Shown here: piece by piece, positions 7,525-14,888 of the stretch
Position numbering within the stretch: the stretch's first letter is position 1
Layout: every line of letters starts with the position of its first letter
IMG/VR virus record: IMGVR_UViG_3300030333_002838
Coordinates: 1 to 34,165 of that record
Strand: one strand, 5' to 3'
Length of the DNA: 34,165 nucleotides
Source: a virus
Program-made: the position numbers and the translations under genes
The notes under the pieces: model-generated
Databases searched by the model: none
Seen by the model: only the letters and a program-made list of their open reading frames with translations
What the model was told of the DNA's origin: nothing

Positions 7525-9261
7525 TCACCCGCCGTATTCCTCTATACCATCTATCATATTATCCAATCGCTGATATGCACTCGTTAAACTATTCAAGAAT
7601 TCCAACCTACCTGCTTCTTTATCTCTAGAGGAATAGCCTCTTCTACCATGCTTGCCTTCAGAATGTATTCTTGTTTTATTTTTTTCTTGGGTAGGAATGT
7701 TTTGTTCGCTAAACCTTCTATACATCTGGGGATGTATTTGTGCAGTAGAAATTTTTCCATTTGATGGAGCATATTTTATTTCTTTTAGCGAAACTAAAGC
7801 AATGTTATCGTCATGATAAGTCAAATTATCCATGTTTTTCAATGCTGCTTCTGCACTTTTCACACTCTTTTCTGCTGCATCTAATGTCTTTCCGTATTGT
7901 AATCTCAATTCTTCTATTTCTTTCAAGGACATTTTTTCTTCTGCTTCTTCAGGAGTCTTAGCATCTCCTGCTTTCTTATCTGAAATAGCATATTCAAGTA
8001 GAGCAACATTATCTCCTTCTACTGCGGGTGTTAAGGCTTTAATTTGTTCTTCTGCTTCTATTTTCTGAGTGACAACTTTTTCAAAAAGCGAAAATGTGGC
8101 ATCGGTGAATGTATTTGTTTCAATATTCATTTCCAACACTAATTCTCCCATGGTTATTCTACCATCCCTTGCCTCAAAAAATTGACTAAAACTATCATTA
8201 TTCTTTACATTGGCTGTTAGGGTATCTATGATGCTCTTATCAGATATAGCACTTTTCAAGCCATCTCCTATGAAATTATGAACTTCCGATTTATTCTTAG
8301 CAGGAACACCATATGCACTCATCAAGAAACCTTCTATGTTATTTCCCTTTTTATTCCAAGCAATAGGCATTTCATTAAAAGAAATGTCAGGTGGAGAGAC
8401 ATCACTCATAATATCAAATAGGTTAGACTCAAGAGCATGTTCTTTTGAAGAGATGTCTCCACCCGTTGGTCTTCTTGCAATTCCTTCTCTAGAAAAGACT
8501 TCTGTGAAGTATTTTTCTAAATCAATTACAACTTTTATTTTTGAACCATCTCGTTCTATTCTAATGTGTTTATCTAAGAAATCATAGTAAAGGGGTCGGC
8601 CTTTATCTATTGCATCGAGAAGCCGCCTAGGAAATTGTTCCTCTATTGGAATGTCAAAAGACTCAAAAACTCTACCTTCTGTCGGACCTGCAATTCCGTG
8701 TCGTTTGAAAGACTCTCCTTCTTTCCAAGAACCTATCAACTCAGCATGGTTTCCCGAATCAATAATTTGAGCCAACGTTTTTCCAACAATAAATTCAGGG
8801 TCTATTTTTGATTTAGGAGGAAAGGAATCCCCTGTGAGAACTATGTTTCTATTCTCGGAATCATATGTTGCTATTGCATTGCTATTTCTAGTTTCAGAAA
8901 TTGCTATTCCTCCCTTTAACTTTGATAGAAACATCTTCAAGTAGGCTTTGTATTCACTATGTGAAAATTGATATCCTTCTACCTCAGCGTTGGGAAACTT
9001 ATGAAAAGTTGTTAACTTGGGAATGTTTTGCTTGGCCGTGTTCATCTCAGGAGTTGATTTCAAGGTCACTCCTTTGAATAGGTAGTTAGCCATCAGCCTT
9101 ACTACCTTATTTCCAGCATTTTTATCACTCAACAAATCTTCTACTGTTTTATTTTGTTCTTCAGGATAAAATACAATAGATTTTGCTAGAGGATTAAAGC
9201 CTCTAGGGATTCCTTCTAAATCAGGAATCTGTGCAGGAATATTTATGTCATCTTCAACCAT
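7525..9261 (-). CDS. Large unknown protein, possible minor head or neck protein
   Basis: About 578 residues from ATG 9261, which starts one base after the previous stop; the frame is open 15 codons further up but would overlap its neighbour. The sequence looks like a mixed globular protein with a coiled coil near residues 440-485 (Glu/Lys/Ala) and a basic, Arg/Gly-rich patch near 530-545. I see no motif that names it. Directly upstream of the head-tail connector, it may be a minor capsid or connector protein. Confidence 0.8.
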   Translation of the reverse strand: MVEDDINIPAQIPDLEGIPRGFNPLAKSIVFYPEEQNKTVEDLLSDKNAGNKVVRLMANYLFKGVTLKSTPEMNTAKQNIPKLTTFHKFPNAEVEGYQFSHSEYKAYLKMFLSKLKGGIAISETRNSNAIATYDSENRNIVLTGDSFPPKSKIDPEFIVGKTLAQIIDSGNHAELIGSWKEGESFKRHGIAGPTEGRVFESFDIPIEEQFPRRLLDAIDKGRPLYYDFLDKHIRIERDGSKIKVVIDLEKYFTEVFSREGIARRPTGGDISSKEHALESNLFDIMSDVSPPDISFNEMPIAWNKKGNNIEGFLMSAYGVPAKNKSEVHNFIGDGLKSAISDKSIIDTLTANVKNNDSFSQFFEARDGRITMGELVLEMNIETNTFTDATFSLFEKVVTQKIEAEEQIKALTPAVEGDNVALLEYAISDKKAGDAKTPEEAEEKMSLKEIEELRLQYGKTLDAAEKSVKSAEAALKNMDNLTYHDDNIALVSLKEIKYAPSNGKISTAQIHPQMYRRFSEQNIPTQEKNKTRIHSEGKHGRRGYSSRDKEAGRLEFLNSLTSAYQRLDNMIDGIEEYGG

Positions 9262-9262
9262 A

Positions 9263-9973
9263 TCAAGCCAACCACTTAGCCCAAGCAATGCCCTTGCTGA
9301 CAGCATTTGCTAGACCAAGACCGCTTGCTGGTGGAGTGTATGACATCTGACCTGTTTGTGGGTCTATCCAATACGGGTTGTTCATGTTGTCATAACCTGC
9401 GGGTGGAACCGGATAACCCGATTGATTGTTAAATGCCATTTGTTGTTGCATCATTGCGTTATTCATTCCAACTGCCGCACTGCCTCCTGCAATCATTGAC
9501 GGGTCCATACCTTGTGGATTACCTACCATTGCTTGACCCCCCATCTGCTGATTCATGGTTTGCTGCTGTTCTTGAGGAACAGTAAATCCTTGAGATTCTA
9601 AGTATTGGGTCTTTGCCATCCTACGCTGCATGACAACTTCTGAATTAATTGCAGAAGCAAGCAGAGTCTGAATATCCAAGTCGATGTTTGCTTGAGTGAT
9701 ATTTCCAAATTCAGTAGCAGCATCAGGAGATAGTGTTAGGTCACCATTACTATTAGTGACAAAAGCAAGTTTAGGCAACATTTGGCCTAAGACCTTCTGA
9801 ACAGTATCCTCTACTAATTGTGCTAGAGCAGTAAGGAATGCATCACCGTGATACTGAAAGAAGTCCTCAACATGGTTCTCTTGTAGAGTCAACAAGTTGT
9901 TCATTGTCTTGAACTGCGCTTGCTGATTTGATTGCATTGTGTTGTATATTGTCTTATTACTCGTTCCCCACAT
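9263..9973 (-). CDS. Gln/Met/Asn-rich protein, possible virion component
   Basis: About 236 residues. GTG 9982, ATG 9979 and ATG 9973 are all possible; ATG 9973 has GGTGA at normal spacing. Residues 10-130 are helical, and residues 140-215 are low-complexity, rich in Gln, Met, Asn, Gly and Pro (M-N-Q-Q-M-G-G-Q type), probably disordered. A short Trp-containing helix closes the protein. No known domain. Position among connector and head genes suggests a structural or assembly protein. Confidence 0.75.
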   Translation of the reverse strand: MWGTSNKTIYNTMQSNQQAQFKTMNNLLTLQENHVEDFFQYHGDAFLTALAQLVEDTVQKVLGQMLPKLAFVTNSNGDLTLSPDAATEFGNITQANIDLDIQTLLASAINSEVVMQRRMAKTQYLESQGFTVPQEQQQTMNQQMGGQAMVGNPQGMDPSMIAGGSAAVGMNNAMMQQQMAFNNQSGYPVPPAGYDNMNNPYWIDPQTGQMSYTPPASGLGLANAVSKGIAWAKWLA

Positions 9974-10652
9974 TCTCATCACCTTCCTTTTCTGTTAGAT
10001 TTTCTACCTTTGCTCCTTCCGTTAGTAGTGTCTGCACCCTTTCGTTTATAGCATTATTCTCTACTATCAACCTGAAGAGTTCTTCTTCAGAAGACTCAAA
10101 TTCCGCCTTCGGTGGTCTTATTGTCCAACCTAGTCCTGACAGGGATTGTATATCAACCTGCTTTAGACTAGTTAACGGGCCAGTGACTGCTGCTAGTGGG
10201 TTGAGTTTCTTTGCACTAGGAACATATGCGCTAAACGAAAGGCCGTGTTCCTCTGCTAGTATCTGTTGCTCTAGATATTCATATTGTCTGTGTATTGCAG
10301 CATGTTTGTCACAGTAGGTTCCTCTCATTGGATATCCTTTTCGCACTTTATGTAGGGGAAGAGGAGGCCTTAGATTATCACTAGCCTCCCAAACCTTCTG
10401 TGTTCCACAAACCACACATCTATCTTTGATGTTATATTTGAACTTGTATGGGATTTTCAAAAATGTCTTGTTTTCAGGCTTCAAGACTTTGATTATCTCC
10501 TTGAGTTGCTTCTTTGGCTTGGTGCTTTTATAGTCATAATTCATTATTGGCCCTGCTGACCTAGCAGACTCAAACCTATCCATGAACGCACTAGAATTCA
10601 CGGTGGTATTGGTTGCTCCAATTAAACTAGGGGGCTGGAATTGCATCGACAT
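9957..10652 (-). CDS. Zinc-binding protein of unknown function
   Basis: A 231-residue protein. ATG 10652 is chosen because GGTGA sits five bases upstream; a GTG three codons earlier overlaps that site. A CxxC near residue 79 and a C-D-K-H near 114 probably bind one metal, with basic and aromatic residues in between. Residues 45-70 are basic, and the C-terminal 40 residues are acidic. It could be a nucleic-acid-binding or virion protein. Its last 17 bases or so overlap the next gene in another frame. Confidence 0.75.
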   Translation of the reverse strand: MSMQFQPPSLIGATNTTVNSSAFMDRFESARSAGPIMNYDYKSTKPKKQLKEIIKVLKPENKTFLKIPYKFKYNIKDRCVVCGTQKVWEASDNLRPPLPLHKVRKGYPMRGTYCDKHAAIHRQYEYLEQQILAEEHGLSFSAYVPSAKKLNPLAAVTGPLTSLKQVDIQSLSGLGWTIRPPKAEFESSEEELFRLIVENNAINERVQTLLTEGAKVENLTEKEGDENVGNE

Positions 10653-10665
10653 TAGGTTCACCGTA

Positions 10666-11337
10666 TCAATAGTCCTTTATCATTGTTAGGACTCCTCTAT
10701 ACACCATCTCCGAGTTTGTTTTGGCACTAACGATATACTTGTAGCAAGGTATTCCCTTGTCATTGAGTCTTTGCATTCCATCTCTAAACGCCTCAAAAAT
10801 CGGATGTTTCTCTATGGGGCCATCATAGTCATACTTGTCTTTCCACAAATCATACTTGTTCGCCCACAAACCTACTGCTACAGGATAATCAGAGTCCCTC
10901 TTCTTTTTTCTCTTTCCATTAACATTCCATTCAGAAGCACATATTGTATCTACTAGAAAAGTCCAACATAGTTGCTGCTCGATATCGAAGTGTTTGTCCA
11001 TATGCCTGTCATCCAACATGAATATGATGTATTTGACATGCCTCCTTCTCATGTCATTAATCCAATCATTCCAATATACAGTCTGTCCTCCAATATCTGC
11101 TGTTTTAACGGTATGAGCATCCCCATCTAATTTAATGAATTTTCTTGTGGCTCTTTCTAGACCAACGGTTCTAGTTTTGATATCCGGCACTTCTCCTCTT
11201 GTTCTAAGTTGGTTGTTCAAGGTAGTCTTCCCTGCTTGAGTCGCACCATATATTCCAAAGTTAATTGCGTGTATTCGTTGGTATAATTTATTCAATCCTT
11301 CTACAATCAATATGGCAAATCCTGCCATAACTGACAT
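10666..11337 (-). CDS. Ras/Arf-like small GTPase
   Basis: A 223-residue protein with the signature set of a P-loop GTPase: G1 G-A-T-Q-A-G-K-T near 31-38, a possible G2 threonine near 55-57, G3 D-I-G-G-Q near 81-85, G4 N-K-Y-D near 160-163 and G5 S-A-K near 204-206. D-x-G-G-Q is typical of the Arf/SR-beta/Gtr side of the family and includes the glutamine that supports hydrolysis. The N-terminus (residues 4-14) is hydrophobic, as in membrane-associated Arf-like proteins. A Lys/Arg insertion near 142-147 is unusual. GGTGAT precedes the ATG. Nearby membrane proteins suggest action at a membrane. GTP binding is well supported; the viral role is unknown. Confidence 0.88.
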   Translation of the reverse strand: MSVMAGFAILIVEGLNKLYQRIHAINFGIYGATQAGKTTLNNQLRTRGEVPDIKTRTVGLERATRKFIKLDGDAHTVKTADIGGQTVYWNDWINDMRRRHVKYIIFMLDDRHMDKHFDIEQQLCWTFLVDTICASEWNVNGKRKKKRDSDYPVAVGLWANKYDLWKDKYDYDGPIEKHPIFEAFRDGMQRLNDKGIPCYKYIVSAKTNSEMVYRGVLTMIKDY

Positions 11338-11341
11338 TCAA

Positions 11342-11566
11342 TCACCATAGATGATGCCAAAAGTCTACTGCTCCATTCCAAACCCATGATAGAGTATTAA
11401 TCCCATAGACTGCCAATGCTTGTCCAACAACGAAACTAGACAAACAAGCAATTCCACCCCATAGATAGAATCTTGCTCTTAGAAACCAGATATCAGCAGA
11501 ATGCGCTCTTTGTAAGTCATATGCGAGAGTGGATTCATCCATTCCGAATAGTATTTCGCTTACCAT
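11342..11566 (-). CDS. Small single-span membrane protein
   Basis: A 74-residue protein with one clear hydrophobic segment (about residues 32-57) and a Trp-rich C-terminus (W-V-W-N, W-H-H-L-W). ATG 11566 is used, with GAGG seven bases upstream; an overlapping ATG four bases earlier is out of frame. It sits 12 bases after the two-span membrane protein and five bases before the GTPase start. Possible roles are a GTPase partner, a spanin/holin-like lysis component or a virion membrane contact; none can be settled from sequence. Confidence 0.65.
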   Translation of the reverse strand: MVSEILFGMDESTLAYDLQRAHSADIWFLRARFYLWGGIACLSSFVVGQALAVYGINTLSWVWNGAVDFWHHLW

Positions 11567-11578
11567 ACATATGCCTCA

Positions 11579-12001
11579 CTACTGCTCTACGGTCAAGAAT
11601 GTCGGGCTAACACCCTCAGATTCTGCTACAACATTACCATAGCCTTGTTGCGCGGTTGGAAGATTATTATCACCATAGAAACCGGTGTTTTGCTGGAAGG
11701 CTCTGAAGGATTCTCTAACTCTCTTCCTGTTATCTTCCTCTCTAGCCTTTCTTTGCCAATAGGAATCGATTCTACGCTGCAAAAGCCACTCTTCTATGTA
11801 GTCGTTAAGGAATAGGTCAAAGAACGCTTTAATGCACATTATTCCACCAACGGTCACAACACCGAATAGTAGGGCATGTTCAACGTATCCGTATGGGAAA
11901 GTAATTCCGTATTGTGAATAGAAGAATATGTTAGTTCCGCTAATTGCACCAACGAATAGTATCGTCATCACAAGTCTTGTATCTGAATCTATGCTTGGCA
12001 T
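11579..12001 (-). CDS. Membrane protein with two transmembrane segments
   Basis: A 140-residue protein with hydrophobic segments near residues 9-31 and 42-63, then a strongly charged helix (about 68-105, Arg/Glu-rich) and a polar C-terminal tail. Such a layout fits a small inner-membrane anchor with a cytoplasmic domain. No family is recognised. It is followed by a single-span membrane protein and a small GTPase gene, so the three may act together at the host membrane. Holin function is possible for a two-span protein but unsupported otherwise. Confidence 0.75.
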   Translation of the reverse strand: MPSIDSDTRLVMTILFVGAISGTNIFFYSQYGITFPYGYVEHALLFGVVTVGGIMCIKAFFDLFLNDYIEEWLLQRRIDSYWQRKAREEDNRKRVRESFRAFQQNTGFYGDNNLPTAQQGYGNVVAESEGVSPTFLTVEQ

Positions 12002-12002
12002 G

Positions 12003-12161
12003 TTATCTCTTCACCTCTGGAGTTGCTTCATCTTTAATAGCATCTACCACTATTTTTGCTTCTTTAACTTCTTTAACAGGCTCTATCACAAGAGCAATCG
12101 GTTCTGCTGCTTCGGCTGCACCTGAAAGAACATTCTTTTTCTTTAAAATATTTTGCCACAT
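12003..12161 (-). CDS. 52-residue tagged protein (MWQNILKKK start)
   Basis: A short gene read from the bases, with GAGGA six bases before the ATG and one base separating its TAA from the next ATG. It begins M-W-Q-N-I-L-K-K-K, the recurrent peptide with the serine lost. The body is Ala/Glu/Val/Lys-rich with V-K-E-V-K-E heptads, a probable single helix. It is the only N-terminally tagged gene found downstream of the capsid gene, and it lies beside two membrane-protein genes. Function unknown. Confidence 0.75.
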   Translation of the reverse strand: MWQNILKKKNVLSGAAEAAEPIALVIEPVKEVKEAKIVVDAIKDEATPEVKR

Positions 12162-12170
12162 ATTAATTCC

Positions 12171-12485
12171 TCACAGGAAATGAACGAAAACGGTTCCTCC
12201 GGTTCCCGCTATGTGCAGATACAATCCATCTTCTGCAACCACCCCATGTAAGTCAGTCTCAAAGTTGAATGCTGGTGCAGAAGTGTGGTTTCCATTTGTA
12301 GAAACCTTGGCAATGGCTACTCCTGAAGTGTCTGTGCCATCATATAGAGTTGCAACGAAAGCAGCAGTCGCTCCACTACCGGAATGATTAGCAGTTGAAT
12401 TAACATGCATGGAAATCGCTTTGTGTCTTCCAAACGCTATTTGAGTGCTTGCTGTGCAGGAACCGCTACTAAGACAGCCTGTCAT
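12171..12485 (-). CDS. Beta-rich small virion protein candidate
   Basis: A 104-residue Gly/Ala/Thr/His-rich protein with the strand-heavy composition of small capsid-surface or fibre proteins. Two cysteines lie near the N-terminus (C4, C9). Its ATG directly follows the previous stop (TAGATG), with GGTGG seven bases upstream. No family is recognised. A second decoration or spike protein is plausible because of composition and nearness to the capsid genes. Confidence 0.65.
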   Translation of the reverse strand: MTGCLSSGSCTASTQIAFGRHKAISMHVNSTANHSGSGATAAFVATLYDGTDTSGVAIAKVSTNGNHTSAPAFNFETDLHGVVAEDGLYLHIAGTGGTVFVHFL

Positions 12486-13043
12486 CTAAAGTCCACCCTT
12501 GCCCTCTGTTAGCCTCTTGATAAGGTCTGCTTTTTTACCTTCTGTTGCAAGGTTTCTCTCTACTAGGAGTTTCTTCAAATCCTTCACAGTTAGTTTTTCC
12601 AACTTAGGAGGCAGAGGTTCTAGTTTAGGTTTCTCCTCAACATCTTCTTGTGGAACGACTTCCTTAGCAGCCTCTACCCATGCTGGCTCCTCTGGTTCAG
12701 GCTTTTTCTCAGCCTTCATCATCTTTCTTCCTTTCTTCATCAATTGTGAAGCAGGGCCGCTTGATGGGCCACATAACTTATCTGCTATCTGCCTAGGTTT
12801 GGAACTTGGCATTTTTAGCAAGTTGCCCATTCTTCTAATGATGTAATCAGGCAAAGAAAGAATTTCCTTCCTATCATCATCAGTCCACTTAAAATCAAGT
12901 CTTTCATCCAGAATCAGCGTATATGCCTCTTTCACAGTCAGTTCCTGTGGCACTCGCCAAAACTTAATTTGAATTCTATTCTCATCTCTCCATATCCACG
13001 TTGTGAAGGAGCGGCTGCTTCTATTCGTCTTTATCAATACCAT
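12486..13043 (-). CDS. SAP-domain protein
   Basis: A 185-residue protein. The last 38 residues form a SAP-like helix-extended loop-helix motif (L-T-V-K-D-L-K-K-L-L near 151-160, then A-D-L-I-K-R-L near 172-178), a small DNA-binding unit. The first 90 residues are a mixed domain with several Trp and Arg residues (T-W-I-W-R near 15-19). The linker 105-148 is a Pro/Glu/Lys-rich disordered stretch. The start follows an A-rich stretch and GGTG. It may bind packaged or incoming DNA, or be a head protein with a DNA-binding tail; the exact role is unknown. Confidence 0.75.
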   Translation of the reverse strand: MVLIKTNRSSRSFTTWIWRDENRIQIKFWRVPQELTVKEAYTLILDERLDFKWTDDDRKEILSLPDYIIRRMGNLLKMPSSKPRQIADKLCGPSSGPASQLMKKGRKMMKAEKKPEPEEPAWVEAAKEVVPQEDVEEKPKLEPLPPKLEKLTVKDLKKLLVERNLATEGKKADLIKRLTEGKGGL

Positions 13044-13066
13044 ACTTACACCTTATTTTTTTGGGG

Positions 13067-13108
13067 GTAGTAACCCCTGCCCCGCTATTTTGGGGCAAGG
13101 GCTACTAC
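13067..13108 (-). other. Strong RNA hairpin downstream of capsid genes
   Basis: A near-perfect inverted repeat: 17-base arms at 13067-13083 and 13092-13108 around an eight-base loop. All 17 positions pair if two G-U wobbles are allowed, and GC runs sit in the middle of the stem. In the direction of transcription it is followed by C5 then A7, not by a T run, so it is not a classic intrinsic terminator on the coding strand; on the other strand it is followed by a T-rich stretch. It may stabilise the 3' end of capsid mRNA, pause transcription or act as a processing site. Confidence 0.6.
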
Positions 13109-13120
13109 TTTATGTTTTAC

Positions 13121-13477
13121 TCAAAGAAGCCCGTATACTCGGACTCTTACCATGTTGACTGTTGTGCCTGTTCCGGTTGTTAGACCAGATGACATGATGG
13201 TTCCGTGTAGTTTGAAAGAACTACCGGACTCATAATCGCCAGCAGAACTAACTTCTACGTTTACGGCATCAACTATCACGTTGCTTGCAGACTCTTCCCT
13301 ACCCGTAATCATTACTGCGGTTATGGTAGATAGTCCTAGTGACGAAGCCGTGACTTCTACTCCACCAGCGATGTGTGCAGTTACGTCAACCAAAGCATCA
13401 ACGAAATACTCGTCACCACTAACCCTAGGGCCAGTGTAGCCCTTATGGTCAGCGACTAAAGTTACGGTGTGTGCCAC
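13121..13477 (-). CDS. Probable head decoration protein
   Basis: A 118-residue, Val/Thr/Ser/Gly-rich, beta-strand-rich protein with few charged residues, encoded right after the major capsid protein with a nine-base gap. Small beta proteins in this position are often decoration or cement proteins bound to the capsid surface. No specific motif proves it. It ends just before the 17-base-pair hairpin, so it probably shares the capsid messenger RNA. Alternative: a minor head or spike component. Confidence 0.7.
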   Translation of the reverse strand: MAHTVTLVADHKGYTGPRVSGDEYFVDALVDVTAHIAGGVEVTASSLGLSTITAVMITGREESASNVIVDAVNVEVSSAGDYESGSSFKLHGTIMSSGLTTGTGTTVNMVRVRVYGLL

Positions 13478-13486
13478 TTAATCACC

Positions 13487-14872
13487 TCAAGCAGCCTTCA
13501 GGTTCGTAATCTTTCCTTGGCCCTTCATGAAGGAACAGCAGACTTCACCGACTGTGCGGTATAGTCCTTGGTTCCCTAGTTTCTTGACACCAAATGGGTT
13601 GCCGTTAGTGATACCATCCTCAAAGTATTCGGTTGGCTTCATCACTGATAGCCACAGATGGTCCGTGTCTAGTATCAGGATGTCACTTAGGGTAGCACTC
13701 GTTCCAGTTGAAGGCATATCCTTCGCTGGAATGATTGGTATGTCGTAGTATGTTGCCACACGGAAACCAACCTCAGCACCCTTAACTCCACGAACTCCGT
13801 TGTGGGTTGGGACAATCTCTTTCCTGTCCATGAACCTCTCTTGGCTCTGTAGCAGGTCAGATATGTGCTGTATTGTGTCGTATCCCGTCAAGATAACCTT
13901 GGGGTTTCCACCGTTCTGCCTTAGTCTCCTAATCATGCTGTTTAGGATGCTTAGGGTTAGAACTCTAGCACCACCAGAAGCATAGTTGCTTCCCTCAGCA
14001 AGTGAACCCATGTCCACTTCTGCGTCTAGGAAACCGTTAGCCCCGCTTGTGCTTGCGTTAGCAGAACCGCTAGTGACTCCTCGGCTTAGACCGAAGATAT
14101 CTAGCAGTTTAGCAGGGGTGGTTCCATCGGATGAACCCGATGCAGTGATGTTAGCATCGTGCATCTCAACAATCTCACCAGCAGACGAAACTATCTTCAT
14201 TAGAGAAGTGTAGTTGTTTCCTATGTCTCCGTAGTTAGCGTTGTCGTAATGCTCTAGAGGCATCAGAAGCATCTTGCTCTGAACCTCAGCGTGATGCTTA
14301 CCCATGTCCTCACGAACAATGGCCCTTATGTCACCAACACCGTCATCTATTGCTGCAAGTTCCATTGCCAACTCCGAGAACTCAAACATGTGAGCAATCG
14401 TCTTTGGCCTGACATGCATCTTTGCATACTCAGGGGCCATGGGGTGTAGCCCAGTTCCCTCAAGTGCTGCATTCTCAGCAACTCCACCAATGCTGTCAGC
14501 AGCAGGTGTATCATATCCTGTGTTCTCGGTCCCAGATTGGTCCGTGTTGTTAATGGCAAAGGCAGAACCGCTTCCACCTTGTGGCCTTGACTTTAGAACT
14601 CTCCAACCGCTAGAGGTGTAAGGCCTCTTTGGTAGGATGGATAGAGGATTAACCTCCCTGTTCAACATCGACCATACCTTTTGCCCGTAGGCAAGGTTGT
14701 ATAGGTCACCCATTCCTTGACCGGAGTTACCCATACCAGTTAGTAGGGTTTCTCCACCATGTGCTGTCCCGAAACCTGCAACAGTTCCACCAGCCTTCAT
14801 TAGGGTGTTAGCCCCTCTTAGGCCGTATGTTGCCGCTTCTAAATCTGCAATCGTCTTAATATATCCACTCAT
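13487..14872 (-). CDS. Major capsid protein (HK97 fold)
   Basis: Builds the icosahedral shell. The 461-residue length, position directly after the protease-scaffold and C-terminal half fit HK97-type capsid proteins. That half includes a P-K-V-I-L-T-G stretch near 323, a helix ending Q-E-R-F-M-D, the Y-Y-D-I-P-I-I-P strand near 378, D-T-D-H-L-W-L near 404 and a final L-G-N-Q-G-L-Y core. The N-terminal 60 residues are Gly/Ala-rich and a likely scaffold-like delta region removed by the protease. An AAGGAG lies 11 bases upstream of the ATG. A strong hairpin lies one gene downstream, possibly setting capsid mRNA abundance. Confidence 0.9.
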   Translation of the reverse strand: MSGYIKTIADLEAATYGLRGANTLMKAGGTVAGFGTAHGGETLLTGMGNSGQGMGDLYNLAYGQKVWSMLNREVNPLSILPKRPYTSSGWRVLKSRPQGGSGSAFAINNTDQSGTENTGYDTPAADSIGGVAENAALEGTGLHPMAPEYAKMHVRPKTIAHMFEFSELAMELAAIDDGVGDIRAIVREDMGKHHAEVQSKMLLMPLEHYDNANYGDIGNNYTSLMKIVSSAGEIVEMHDANITASGSSDGTTPAKLLDIFGLSRGVTSGSANASTSGANGFLDAEVDMGSLAEGSNYASGGARVLTLSILNSMIRRLRQNGGNPKVILTGYDTIQHISDLLQSQERFMDRKEIVPTHNGVRGVKGAEVGFRVATYYDIPIIPAKDMPSTGTSATLSDILILDTDHLWLSVMKPTEYFEDGITNGNPFGVKKLGNQGLYRTVGEVCCSFMKGQGKITNLKAA

Positions 14873-14888
14873 CTCTTCATCAACTCCT

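Noticed and set aside
12499-12846. 115-codon plus-strand open frame opposite the SAP-domain gene
   Set aside because: Ser/Phe-rich mirror of a Lys/Glu/Pro-rich coding region; no start signal.
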